Below, in pieces: positions 24,822 through 33,241 of a stretch of DNA of 64,000 bases (position 1 is its first letter; the number at the start of each line of letters is the position of its first letter). The DNA is from Ferrithrix thermotolerans DSM 19514. Its GTDB lineage: Bacteria > Actinomycetota > Acidimicrobiia > Acidimicrobiales > Acidimicrobiaceae. Location of the stretch: positions 25,099 through 89,098 of the forward strand of contig NZ_FQUL01000005.1 in assembly GCF_900128965.1 (NCBI RefSeq), in the 5' to 3' direction. The notes under the pieces were generated by a model that saw only the letters and a program-made list of their open reading frames with translations, searched no databases and had not been told where the DNA came from. The position numbers were made by a program, and so were the translations under genes.

Positions 24822-25805
24822 TCAAAGAAGAGCGATGGAAAATACAGCCTCTCGCACCGCTAGTGCAACTGATACGTTGAGTTGTAACGAACGAGCTGCA
24901 CGACTAAGTGCATCAAGGGCTTCTTGACGGTCAAAGGTGGTTCGGAGGTTAGCTTTGCTCAGCTGTCTTGCAAGATAGTTGATCCCCATGAGAACTAAGT
25001 CTAGTTCGTCTCTTTTTTTGCGTCCTTGCGACTTGGTCTCTGACTCCGAAGATAACGGTGGTGCTTCGGTAAGTATAGAGGCGAGCTCGGAAAGCGCAGT
25101 TGGGGTGTGTGGTGTGGACTCTACAACGGCTAACCACTGATTTAGGTAATCCACCATCGCTGGGTTTTGGCTTAGGGACTTAGCGAAGTCTAGGCGGCCT
25201 ATTGAGGCCTCAACGATAGTCTCTGTCTGATCATCTAGTGTCCCAAGTGTCATCAGATAGCTCTTGATGGCGGCGTCACTTAAGCGAGGAACCTCGATCT
25301 GTATGCATCGAGAGGCTATCGGCAGGATCTCACCCTCGATAGCCTCGGCCGTAAAGATAAAGATGGTCTTTGACGGTGGCTCCTCAATGGTCTTTAGAAG
25401 TGTTGGTCCAGATCGCTGCGCTAGATGGATCTCGGGTATGATCACTAAACGATTGCCTCCATAGTTTGGAGTCTGGACGGCGTCCCTTAGAACAGATCGG
25501 ACATCGTCGATCTCAATAAAGTTCCCGGATCTCCGAAGTATGGTGAGATCGAGATGTTCACCTCGTGATATGGAAATGCAGGTGCCACATCTCCCGCAAC
25601 CGCCGTAGGGGCAAAGAACCATGGTTGCTAGATGTAGCGCAAGCTCAAGTTTCCCAGATCCGGGGGGTCCAAAGAACATGTAGGTATTTGAGAGTGTTTC
25701 AGCAAAGCGGTGCAAGCGATCCCGTAGGTAGGATCGCCCTACGAAAAGGTAGTGATCAGGGTCTTTTCCCTGATTGCTCTCAAAGTCAGTGGACTGCGGA
25801 TTCAT
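24822..25805 (-). CDS. holB: DNA polymerase III delta-prime subunit
   Basis: A clamp-loader ATPase-fold protein of about 327 residues that helps load the beta clamp during replication. FFGPPGSGKLELALHLA is its P-loop region; the zinc module C-x4/5-C-x2-C-x2-C (CPYGGCGRCGTC) follows. Then come HLAQRSGPTLLKTIEEPPSKTIFIF and IASRCIQIEVPRL, the SRC motif of sensor/arginine-finger loops. The C-terminal collar domain is weakly conserved as usual. The ATG at 25805 (a GTG lies two codons earlier) is inside the 3' end of tmk, so the two genes overlap by about 20 bases and are translationally coupled. It closes a topA-tmk-holB operon, an order known from actinobacteria. Confidence 0.9.
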   Translation of the reverse strand: MNPQSTDFESNQGKDPDHYLFVGRSYLRDRLHRFAETLSNTYMFFGPPGSGKLELALHLATMVLCPYGGCGRCGTCISISRGEHLDLTILRRSGNFIEIDDVRSVLRDAVQTPNYGGNRLVIIPEIHLAQRSGPTLLKTIEEPPSKTIFIFTAEAIEGEILPIASRCIQIEVPRLSDAAIKSYLMTLGTLDDQTETIVEASIGRLDFAKSLSQNPAMVDYLNQWLAVVESTPHTPTALSELASILTEAPPLSSESETKSQGRKKRDELDLVLMGINYLARQLSKANLRTTFDRQEALDALSRAARSLQLNVSVALAVREAVFSIALL

Positions 25806-26448
25806 GTGCACTTAAAGATCTGAAGTTTAGGCGGTCCGCAATTAACTTTACGAGGTTTTCGGTAACGAGGTCTTTGGGTCGATCGGCTGTAACAACCGTC
25901 CAGCCAAAGCGTGTCGCTAACTCGAGATAGGCCTGCCGAACTGTCCTCCAAATGGGCATTCCCTGGTGTTCAAAGCTGTCGCCGCTTGAGAACTCAAATC
26001 CAGTCTGTGGAGTTTGTGCATCCAAGATAAATATGACATCCGGTTCTATATTGGGAGATGAACGATGAATTATGGAAGCTACCTCATCTACTCCAATACC
26101 TCTAACGACGCCCTGATAGACAAGTGTCGAGGGTGTGAAGCGATCTAGTAGTACGATCTCGTTTCGTTGAAGGGCGGGAATGATGAGGGCGTTTATGTGG
26201 TCGATCCGAGCTCCTTGGATCAGGTGCAGTTCGCACCATGGAGGAAGGTTCTTGTTGTCTTTTACCAGTCTTCGAACGGTCTCTCCTATCGATGTTCCGC
26301 CTGGTTCCCGAGAGGCGGTTACATGGTACCCGAGTCCTTGAAGCTGCCTTTTGACATTCTCTATCTGTGTGGACTTGCCAACGCCGTCTGGTCCATCGAT
26401 TACTACAAAGAGGCCGCCGAGCGTTTTTGCGCTGTGGTTGTTTGTCAC
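25786..26448 (-). CDS. tmk: Thymidylate kinase
   Basis: A 220-residue P-loop kinase that phosphorylates dTMP to dTDP. FVVIDGPDGVGKSTQIENVKRQL holds the P-loop, SREPGGTSIGETVRRLV is the typical dTMP-binding region, and LDRFTPSTLVYQGVVRGIG carries the DR(Y/F)xxS motif. The expected C-terminal helix follows. The start ATG overlaps the stop of topA by four bases (ATGA), and its own 3' end overlaps holB, so the three replication-related genes are one transcript. Length and motif order are normal for the bacterial family. Confidence 0.95.
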   Translation of the reverse strand: MTNNHSAKTLGGLFVVIDGPDGVGKSTQIENVKRQLQGLGYHVTASREPGGTSIGETVRRLVKDNKNLPPWCELHLIQGARIDHINALIIPALQRNEIVLLDRFTPSTLVYQGVVRGIGVDEVASIIHRSSPNIEPDVIFILDAQTPQTGFEFSSGDSFEHQGMPIWRTVRQAYLELATRFGWTVVTADRPKDLVTENLVKLIADRLNFRSLSAHESAVH

Positions 26449-29123
26449 TTGGAACCCTTGCTCTTCCCCTTTGCCGTTACGCGTTTTTTGGGAGCGACCT
26501 TAGGCGTAGAGTTTAGTTCTTGAGCTTCAGCTATCAGCTTTGACCGTCTCTCTGACAACAGATCGCTCGCTTCTTCGAGGGTAAGGGTCTCAGGCGAGCG
26601 AGATCTACCCAAGGATGCGTTGACCTCACCGTCGGTAACGTACGGGCCAAAGCGTCCAGACTTCAGCTGTATTACCTTATTCGTCAGAGGATCGATTCCT
26701 ATCTCTTTCGAGGAGGAGCTAGATGAGGACCGAGCCCTTCTGGTCTTTGGCTGCGACAGGAGGGTCAGTGCCTCCTCGAGGGTTACCGTCAGAATGTCCT
26801 CATCGCTTTGCAAGGACCTTGAGTCCTTGCCTCTTTGTATGTAAGGACCATATGGACCCTTTTGAGCAAGTATGCTCTCTCCACTTTGCGGATCAACTCC
26901 GACAACCCTAGGGAGCGATAGACACAGTAGAGCATCTTCAAGATCCACAGTCTCAGGATTCATAAAACTTAGCAACGATGCTCTCCTTGGCTTTTCCTTA
27001 CCCTCGGACTCTCCAACTTGAAAATACGGTCCAAAGCGGCCGATCTTTATACTTATATTTTCACCGCTCTGTGGGTCACGCCCAAGTACCCGGTCGGTGT
27101 TCTTAGCGTCCTTTATAAGACCCAAAGCGTAGTCGATCGTTATCTCATCTGGTGGAGTCTCCTCTGGGATCGAAGCCGTCTCTTCTCCGACTTGAATAAA
27201 GGGTCCGTATCGACCAACCCTTACTGCGACTTCAAGTCCATCCTGTGTCTTACCGATCACAAGCGTGGAGATAGAGCGAGCGTCGATCTCTTCAAGTTTC
27301 GCCTCGATCATGGGTTTAAGTCCTGGCTTGCCATTGCCGTAGTAAAACTCCTTCAGATACGGCACAGCCTCTTTTGTTCCCTCGGCGATCTCGTCCAGAG
27401 AGTCTTCCATCTCTGCGGTGAAAGAAAAGTCCACTAGTGGACCAAAGTGCTGTTCCAGGAGGTTTACAACTGCAAAGGCCAGGAACGTCGGAACCAGAGC
27501 CTGCCCCTTTTTCCATGCGTATCTGCGTTCCAGGATCGTTGAGATTATTGATGCGTAGGTAGATGGTCTCCCAACTCCTAACTCTTCGAGAGTCTTTACC
27601 AGGGAAGCCTCGGTATATCTGGGCGGGGGTTGTGTGTTATGGCCGACCTTTTGGATCTCAGATACTAAGTAGCGCTCTCCTACTGCCATCTTGGGAAGCG
27701 GACTGTCTTCAGTGTCTAAGGTGTCGTCTGCACTCTCCTCATAGACCATCTGGTAACCTGGCGATGTAACGACACGCCCAGAGATGGAGAACTCAGCTAC
27801 GGTCCTAGGTGGATATCTATCTGATCCTACGTGGATCTCATCAAGTGTCTCGGTGGCTAAACGCACGGTAGCAGTTGTTCCAACTGCGTCGTTCATCTGC
27901 GAGGCTACCGTGCGCTTCCAGATGAGTTCGTATAACCTAGCGTCGTCGGGTCCCAGCTCTTGCGCAACCTGCTCTGGAGACTTCCAGATGTCTCCAGCTG
28001 GTCGAATGGCCTCGTGCGCTTCCTGGGCGTTTTTTACCTTGTTCTTATAACGCCTTGGTGAACTTGGAACGCTGCTTGTTCCGTATTTTGTACGAGCGAT
28101 ATCTCTTGCAGCTTCGATGGCTGAATCAGACAGCTGCGTCGAGTCGGTCCTCATATAGGTGATGTAACCGTTCTCGTACAGGCGCTGTGCGACGGACATG
28201 GTCCGCTGCGAGGAGAATCTGAGCTTTCGCCCCGCCTCTTGCTGCAAGGTGGAGGTCATAAACGGTGCCGCAGGTGATTTTCGATAAGGTTTCTCTTCGA
28301 TCTCCGTCACCTGTAACTCTGAGCCTGTAAGAGCCTCAACTAATGACTGTGCTGATGGGTCATCTAGTAGCGCTACGTTTTGCTGTTGAGCCTTGGAGCT
28401 GAGTTGACCCGTCTCATCGAACTCCTTTGACCCAGCGATACGACGTCCTGCTATTGAGACAAGCCGAGCTCTAAAGGAAGAGGTACCTCTGTCAATGCCC
28501 GCTTCGATGTCAAAGTACTCCGCAGATCTAAATCGTATGCGTGCCCGTTCGCGTTCTACAATAACCCTGCATGCGACGCTTTGAACCCTTCCGGCAGAGA
28601 GTCTTGGGAGGATCTTTCTCCAAAGAACCGGCGAGACTTCGTATCCATAGAGACGATCAAGGATTCTCCGGGTCTCCTGCGCGTCGACGAGGCGCCTATC
28701 TAGGTCGCGTGTGTGCTCGATAGCTTCTGTGATGGCTCTCTCGGTTATCTCATGAAAGACCATGCGTTTGACAGGTACTTTAGGTTGTAGGACCTCAAGA
28801 AGGTGCCAAGCTATCGACTCCCCTTCGCGATCTTCGTCGGTGGCCAGATACAGTTCAGAGGAATCTTTCAGGAGTGCCTTTAGTGCCTTCACTCTATCGG
28901 CTTTCTCCTTAGAGACTATATAAAGAGGCTTAAAGCCGTGTTCGATGTCGACACCGAGTCTTGACCAGGGTTCCTTCTTCACCTTTGCAGGGATCTCTGC
29001 GGCATTTTTTGGGAGATCTCGTATGTGTCCAATGGAGGACTCCACGCTGTAGTTTCCACCGAGGAATCTTGCTATGGTACGCGCCTTGGCCGGCGACTCG
29101 ACGATAACTAATGGTTTTGCCAC
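26445..29123 (-). CDS. topA: DNA topoisomerase I
   Basis: An 892-residue type IA topoisomerase that relaxes negative supercoils. The Toprim domain is at the N-terminus (LVIVESPAKARTIARFLG, TDEDREGESIAWHL), the active-site tyrosine is in GYITYMRTDSTQLS (about residue 320), and VGRPSTYASIISTI belongs to the gate. The C-terminus has no Cys4 zinc ribbons. Instead it has four copies of the actinobacterial Topo-C repeat (xGRxGPYxQxGE: near residues 650, 695, 765, 825) and a basic tail (PKKRVTAKGKSKGSK), as in mycobacterial TopA. The start is GTG. It leads the topA-tmk-holB operon. Confidence 0.95.
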   Translation of the reverse strand: MAKPLVIVESPAKARTIARFLGGNYSVESSIGHIRDLPKNAAEIPAKVKKEPWSRLGVDIEHGFKPLYIVSKEKADRVKALKALLKDSSELYLATDEDREGESIAWHLLEVLQPKVPVKRMVFHEITERAITEAIEHTRDLDRRLVDAQETRRILDRLYGYEVSPVLWRKILPRLSAGRVQSVACRVIVERERARIRFRSAEYFDIEAGIDRGTSSFRARLVSIAGRRIAGSKEFDETGQLSSKAQQQNVALLDDPSAQSLVEALTGSELQVTEIEEKPYRKSPAAPFMTSTLQQEAGRKLRFSSQRTMSVAQRLYENGYITYMRTDSTQLSDSAIEAARDIARTKYGTSSVPSSPRRYKNKVKNAQEAHEAIRPAGDIWKSPEQVAQELGPDDARLYELIWKRTVASQMNDAVGTTATVRLATETLDEIHVGSDRYPPRTVAEFSISGRVVTSPGYQMVYEESADDTLDTEDSPLPKMAVGERYLVSEIQKVGHNTQPPPRYTEASLVKTLEELGVGRPSTYASIISTILERRYAWKKGQALVPTFLAFAVVNLLEQHFGPLVDFSFTAEMEDSLDEIAEGTKEAVPYLKEFYYGNGKPGLKPMIEAKLEEIDARSISTLVIGKTQDGLEVAVRVGRYGPFIQVGEETASIPEETPPDEITIDYALGLIKDAKNTDRVLGRDPQSGENISIKIGRFGPYFQVGESEGKEKPRRASLLSFMNPETVDLEDALLCLSLPRVVGVDPQSGESILAQKGPYGPYIQRGKDSRSLQSDEDILTVTLEEALTLLSQPKTRRARSSSSSSSKEIGIDPLTNKVIQLKSGRFGPYVTDGEVNASLGRSRSPETLTLEEASDLLSERRSKLIAEAQELNSTPKVAPKKRVTAKGKSKGSK

Positions 29124-29210
29124 TTACACCCGATCCTAAAGTTAGGAGATCTCACCTCTGAGAAAAAGTTGTTCACTTCGATACTCTAGCCTTTGGACGG
29201 ATTGTTTTTA

Positions 29211-31625
29211 CTAATCGTCCGCAGCGTCGTCCAGAAACTCGTAGGTTGGATTTATAATGCCCAGGTGCCCGCCGATCTCGCCCACCGTTCCTTCAGCGAC
29301 CAGCCTCCTGCCCGTCGTAAGCCCAGGGATCTCGGATCTGCCCAAAAAGACTAGTTGTATTCCGCCGGTGGAGTCTTCCAGTCTGACGGTGACCGAGGGA
29401 GAGTCCGACACCGAACTTATTATCGTTCTCACTACCCTTCCGGCAACCTTTGCCCTTTTGCGATAAGCCGCCTCTTGGATGGGGGTGACTCCCGGAACCT
29501 CTTTGGTCAGCTCCTTGATACTTTCGCCCAAGATGGTCTCCTCTGCTGCGTTGAGCCGTTGAGTCTCCTGCCTTTGTAGTACCGTGACCTTCCGTCTAGA
29601 TAGCTTTGGCAGGATGTAAGGGACCGTAGTCGCCGTGGCGTGGGGTATCTGGCCTATAGCGTCAGCGATGGTCTCTGCCGTGTGATCGTGCAGAATGCGG
29701 GATAAAGCCGAACGATAGATTCTCCTCGGAAGAACGACCGAGACCTCTGACTCATCGTTGTCTTGGGCTTCAAGGACGAGTTCGATCGACTTCTTAGCAA
29801 GTCGGCGATCCTCGCACTCGACGATCTCAAGTTCTATCTGAGCCAGTCCGCGCTCTTGCCACTCGTTAGCGAGTTGCTTAGCTTGCTGGCTGTCGATGAG
29901 CATATGCACCGCTTTTAATTGATCCGGAAGCAGGTTTCGGGCGTAGTTGAGAGCCTTGACGGTAGCTAGGTCGACCTTGTCTACAAATACCAACACCTTG
30001 TGTCTCTTGAGTACAGGCTCTTTTATAGCTGCTGAGAGATCCTTTTCAAGAAGCCTCGACTCTGTCTCGTACTCCTTGTGTAGGTGTAAGAAGGTGAATA
30101 TGAGTATGGGCATTATCACTGCGATAGTCCAAGCACCCTCTTTGAACTTGGTTACGATAAAGATAATATCGACGAGGAATGACAGTACGGCTGAGCTTCC
30201 ATTTACAGCTGCTCTCCAGCGCCAACCTTGCTCTTTTGCACCGAGGTGATGCTTTACCATGCCCGCACCGGCGAGGGTAAAGCCTGTGAAGACGCCGATA
30301 GCGTACAGTGCGATCAGTGCTGTAACCTGGGCTCTCGTTACGATCAGAAGAACGATAGAGATACCAGCTAGAACCAATATCCCATATGAGAACACGAGCC
30401 GGTGCCCACGTTTTGAGAACTGCCGAGGCAGGAATGAGTCCTTTGCCGCGAAAGATGCCAGGAACGGAAATCCTGTAAAGGAGGTATTTGCTGCTAGCAC
30501 CAAGATGGCAGCTGTGGATGCCTGAAGGAAAAAGTAAAGAAATCTGCCAAGCGGTGAGGTGCCATAGACGTAGGTTGCTATCTGAGCAACTACCGTAGGG
30601 GACCCCTGTATCCTTGGAATCGCATGAGTTATTCCCGCTAGCAGAGACACACCGGTAAACATCGTGCCGAGAATCAGACTCATAGCCACCAAGGTGATAC
30701 GAGCGTTACGGGGCTGCGGATCCCGAAACACCGAGACGCCGTTGGATATGGCTTCGGTTCCTGTCAGTGCCGTTCCACCGTTTGAAAAAGCGTTTAGAAC
30801 CAAGAACAACGAAGCGCCCAGTAGCAGTCCGTGTCCGGGATGACCGACTGCTATGGCTCCTGGCTTGCTCAAGTTATGTGCGTAGAGGGCGCCCGTTAGG
30901 AACCGATAAAGACCGTAGACGATTAACACGCCCATGTTGAAGATGAAAAGAAATGTCGGGATAGCAAAGGATCTGCCGGCCTCTCGAATTCCCCTTAGGT
31001 TGCCATATGCAATAAGCACAACGAAAAAAACGGCAAGCTCAACTGTGTAGGGCAAGAGGGTTGGTACGGCTGAGGTCAAGGCATCGACTCCAGCTGCTAT
31101 GGAGACGGCGACGGTAAGGGTGTAGTCGATGAGCAGAGCTGCGACCGCAACCTGGGCAAATCTTGGACCAAAGTTCTCTCGAGTTACGATGTAGGCCCCA
31201 CCTGCTTTTGGGTAAGCCTTTATCACCTGTAGGTAAGAAGCAGTAACGGCCAGAAGAACCACTAACACCCCGAGACTTATCGGCAGTACCAGTGCAAAGG
31301 CGGCTACGCCAACGGCCGGTATTAGAACAGTCAGCATGGCTTCGGTGGCATACGCCGAGGATGACATGACATCGGAAGACAGCACGGCAAGCGCAATAGA
31401 CTTGGGAAGTCGCTCCGACTTTAGCTGGTCGTTGACGAGCGGGGGTCCAAGCAGTTTATTTTTCAGACGATATCCAAAGCGTTCCGGGACGTAGTATGAA
31501 CTTCCAGACCGGAAGGCGGTTGGCGAGGTGGGGGCGAAGTTGCCTGCACCTTTGAACCTAGGAGCGTCTTTAGCTGTATCGGACTGATTGTCTTGTTGAT
31601 CGGATGTAGAGATGGGTTCTGTCAT
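29211..31625 (-). CDS. KimA-type potassium transporter fused to an OB-fold domain
   Basis: An 804-residue APC-superfamily membrane protein. Residues about 70-545 hold the transporter with motifs shared with B. subtilis KimA: LPKSIALAVLSSDVMSSSAYATE, AYPKAGGAYIVTRENFG, LLIDYTLTVAVSIAAGVDALTSA, GGTALTGTEAISNGV and ILVLAANTSFTGFP. KimA is a high-affinity K+/H+ symporter that is shut by c-di-AMP. A cytoplasmic part of about 150 residues resembles a universal-stress fold (KVLVFVDKVDLATVKAL). The end (about 712-800) resembles an OB-fold: GRVVRTIISS, VTVRLEDSTGGIQLVFLGRSEIPGL, GRRLVAEGTVG and IINPTYEFL. In M. tuberculosis a related permease (Rv2690c) and a separate OB-fold protein (Rv2694c) flank the same trkA pair. 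K+ as substrate is inferred. Confidence 0.85.
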   Translation of the reverse strand: MTEPISTSDQQDNQSDTAKDAPRFKGAGNFAPTSPTAFRSGSSYYVPERFGYRLKNKLLGPPLVNDQLKSERLPKSIALAVLSSDVMSSSAYATEAMLTVLIPAVGVAAFALVLPISLGVLVVLLAVTASYLQVIKAYPKAGGAYIVTRENFGPRFAQVAVAALLIDYTLTVAVSIAAGVDALTSAVPTLLPYTVELAVFFVVLIAYGNLRGIREAGRSFAIPTFLFIFNMGVLIVYGLYRFLTGALYAHNLSKPGAIAVGHPGHGLLLGASLFLVLNAFSNGGTALTGTEAISNGVSVFRDPQPRNARITLVAMSLILGTMFTGVSLLAGITHAIPRIQGSPTVVAQIATYVYGTSPLGRFLYFFLQASTAAILVLAANTSFTGFPFLASFAAKDSFLPRQFSKRGHRLVFSYGILVLAGISIVLLIVTRAQVTALIALYAIGVFTGFTLAGAGMVKHHLGAKEQGWRWRAAVNGSSAVLSFLVDIIFIVTKFKEGAWTIAVIMPILIFTFLHLHKEYETESRLLEKDLSAAIKEPVLKRHKVLVFVDKVDLATVKALNYARNLLPDQLKAVHMLIDSQQAKQLANEWQERGLAQIELEIVECEDRRLAKKSIELVLEAQDNDESEVSVVLPRRIYRSALSRILHDHTAETIADAIGQIPHATATTVPYILPKLSRRKVTVLQRQETQRLNAAEETILGESIKELTKEVPGVTPIQEAAYRKRAKVAGRVVRTIISSVSDSPSVTVRLEDSTGGIQLVFLGRSEIPGLTTGRRLVAEGTVGEIGGHLGIINPTYEFLDDAADD

Positions 31626-31838
31626 GTCCCTCGAGTACTTGGATCTGGTCTTAGATCATTCTAAGTTAGAGTACCTGGCAAACACAATTAGTGATGACAG
31701 CTTTGGCAAGTGAATATGTGTTAGTGCTATTACTATGTGGTTTGGTCCCGAGGCGCCAGTGAGGTTACGCTAGAAAGGTCAAGTCTAGCTTTATATTTAT
31801 TGTTTAGCGAGAACGTCGCCTTGAAGAGGGAGTAGAAG

Positions 31839-32510
31839 ATGGAGCCGGTGCACGCAATTGTCGTCGGTTGTGGGCGTGTAGGGTCGGAGCTGGCGGCACG
31901 TCTAAGTTTACAAGGACACGACACAACGATAATCGACAAGGACCGTAGTGCGTTTCGTCGTCTTCCGCCCAACTGGAGGGGTCGATCTGTCTTGGGATTT
32001 GGGTTTGACAGAGACACCCTGGAAGAAGCTGGAGTCAAGGAAGCCAAGGCTTTGGCTGCGGTAACCTCTGGTGACAACACTAACATCTTGACGGCCCGAA
32101 TCGCCAAAGAAACCTATGCAATCAAAGATGTCGTGGCACGAATCTATGACCCGAAGCGAGCGACGATATATCAAAAACTGGGAATCCCAACGGTGGCTAC
32201 CGTGACATGGACCACGGATCAAGCCATTAGGCGGCTCTTTCCTAACAAAGCTTACGCCGAGTGGAGCGATCCATCTGGTGAAATATCCCTGCTCGAAGTC
32301 TCGATACCCAAGTCACTCTGTGGCAAGAAGATAGCCCTACTTGAACAGCCGGGCAAAGTAAAGCCTATCGGTGTTAGGAGGTCCACCAGGACTATGTTGA
32401 TGGGACCTGATTCCCTTGGACAGGAAGGAGACATACTTTTTCTTGCGGTCGCAAACGACTACGTAGGAGAGCTGGAACGTCTTTTGACTGAGGGAAAGGT
32501 TGCAAAGTGA
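31839..32510 (+). CDS. trkA: TrkA-type RCK potassium regulator (CeoB-like)
   Basis: A 223-residue cytoplasmic protein with an N-terminal Rossmann/RCK_N domain (AIVVGCGRVGSELAARLSLQGHD, then TIIDKDRSAFRRL) that binds NAD(H). A C-terminal RCK_C domain (about 140-220, ISLLEVSIPKSLCGKKIALLEQPGKVKPIGVRR) is a common c-di-AMP or ligand site. It would gate a K+ transporter. The ATG has GAGGGAG upstream. It overlaps the next trkA gene by four bases, and the KimA-like gene is divergent to it. This matches the ceoB-ceoC pair of mycobacteria. No TrkH/KtrB channel lies in the window, so the KimA-like protein is the likely partner. Confidence 0.9.
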   Translation: MEPVHAIVVGCGRVGSELAARLSLQGHDTTIIDKDRSAFRRLPPNWRGRSVLGFGFDRDTLEEAGVKEAKALAAVTSGDNTNILTARIAKETYAIKDVVARIYDPKRATIYQKLGIPTVATVTWTTDQAIRRLFPNKAYAEWSDPSGEISLLEVSIPKSLCGKKIALLEQPGKVKPIGVRRSTRTMLMGPDSLGQEGDILFLAVANDYVGELERLLTEGKVAK

Positions 32511-33175
32511 AGGTTGTGATCGCCGGTGCGGGAAGTGTTGGTTCTTTCATAGCTGAAGACCTTACGCTTGCCGGCCATGATGTGCTTGTTGTTGAGCAGG
32601 ATCCAGCCGTGGTTGAAAAAAGATCAAAGTTGATAGGCTGCAGATGGGTTGTAGCCGATGCCTGCGAGTTTGCTTCTCTCGAGGCAGCACGACTCGACGA
32701 GGCCGACGTGGTAGTTGCTGCAACCGGTGACGACGAGGACAATCTTGTAGTCTCGCTCTTGGCTAAACAGGAGTTTATGGTCCCAAGGGTAATAGCTAGG
32801 GTAAATCATCCTAAAAATCACTGGATGTTTACCAAACTCTGGGGGGTGGACGTAGCTGTGTCTACTCCGCATCTTCTCTCTTCCTTGGTAGAAGAGGCGG
32901 TGTCAGTGGGCTCATTGGTCCGACTGTTGCAGTTCGAGTCCTCTGGGGTGCGTCTCGTTGAGGTAACGTTGGCCGAGGACTCGCCAGCTTTGGGTAGGTC
33001 TATCTCTGAGATGAATATTCCCCGAGGAGCATCGATCGTGGCGGTGATTAGGGACTCCACAATCGTCGTTCCAAGGGGAGATACTGTCCTAAGTCTCAGT
33101 GACGAGGTCATTGCACTTGTGACGTCCGAAGTCGAGGACGACCTTCGGTCGAGGCTCGTGAGTGCTAAGAAGTAA
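32507..33175 (+). CDS. trkA: TrkA-type RCK potassium regulator (CeoC-like)
   Basis: The second RCK protein of the pair, with 222 residues. VVIAGAGSVGSFIAEDLTLAGHDVLVVEQD is a textbook NAD-binding GxGxxG fold with an acidic end to strand 2. DEADVVVAATGDDEDNLVVSLLAKQEF and VIARVNHPKN are typical TrkA_N. The C-terminal part (VRLVEVTLAEDSPALGRSISEMNIPRGASIVAVIRD) is TrkA_C. The GTG start overlaps the upstream stop (GTGA), so the two are translated together and probably form a hetero-complex. It is followed by about 65 bases before the lhr helicase gene. Confidence 0.9.
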   Translation: MKVVIAGAGSVGSFIAEDLTLAGHDVLVVEQDPAVVEKRSKLIGCRWVVADACEFASLEAARLDEADVVVAATGDDEDNLVVSLLAKQEFMVPRVIARVNHPKNHWMFTKLWGVDVAVSTPHLLSSLVEEAVSVGSLVRLLQFESSGVRLVEVTLAEDSPALGRSISEMNIPRGASIVAVIRDSTIVVPRGDTVLSLSDEVIALVTSEVEDDLRSRLVSAKK

Positions 33176-33241
33176 ATGTTGGGGGTTGTTTGGCCTACGA
33201 GATAGATGTTGGTCGTTTCTGTAATGCACTAGCTTGTCTAT

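Noticed and set aside
31626-31838. c-di-AMP riboswitch upstream of the KimA-like gene
   Set aside because: No ydaO-type core or long pairing could be recognised in the divergent spacer.
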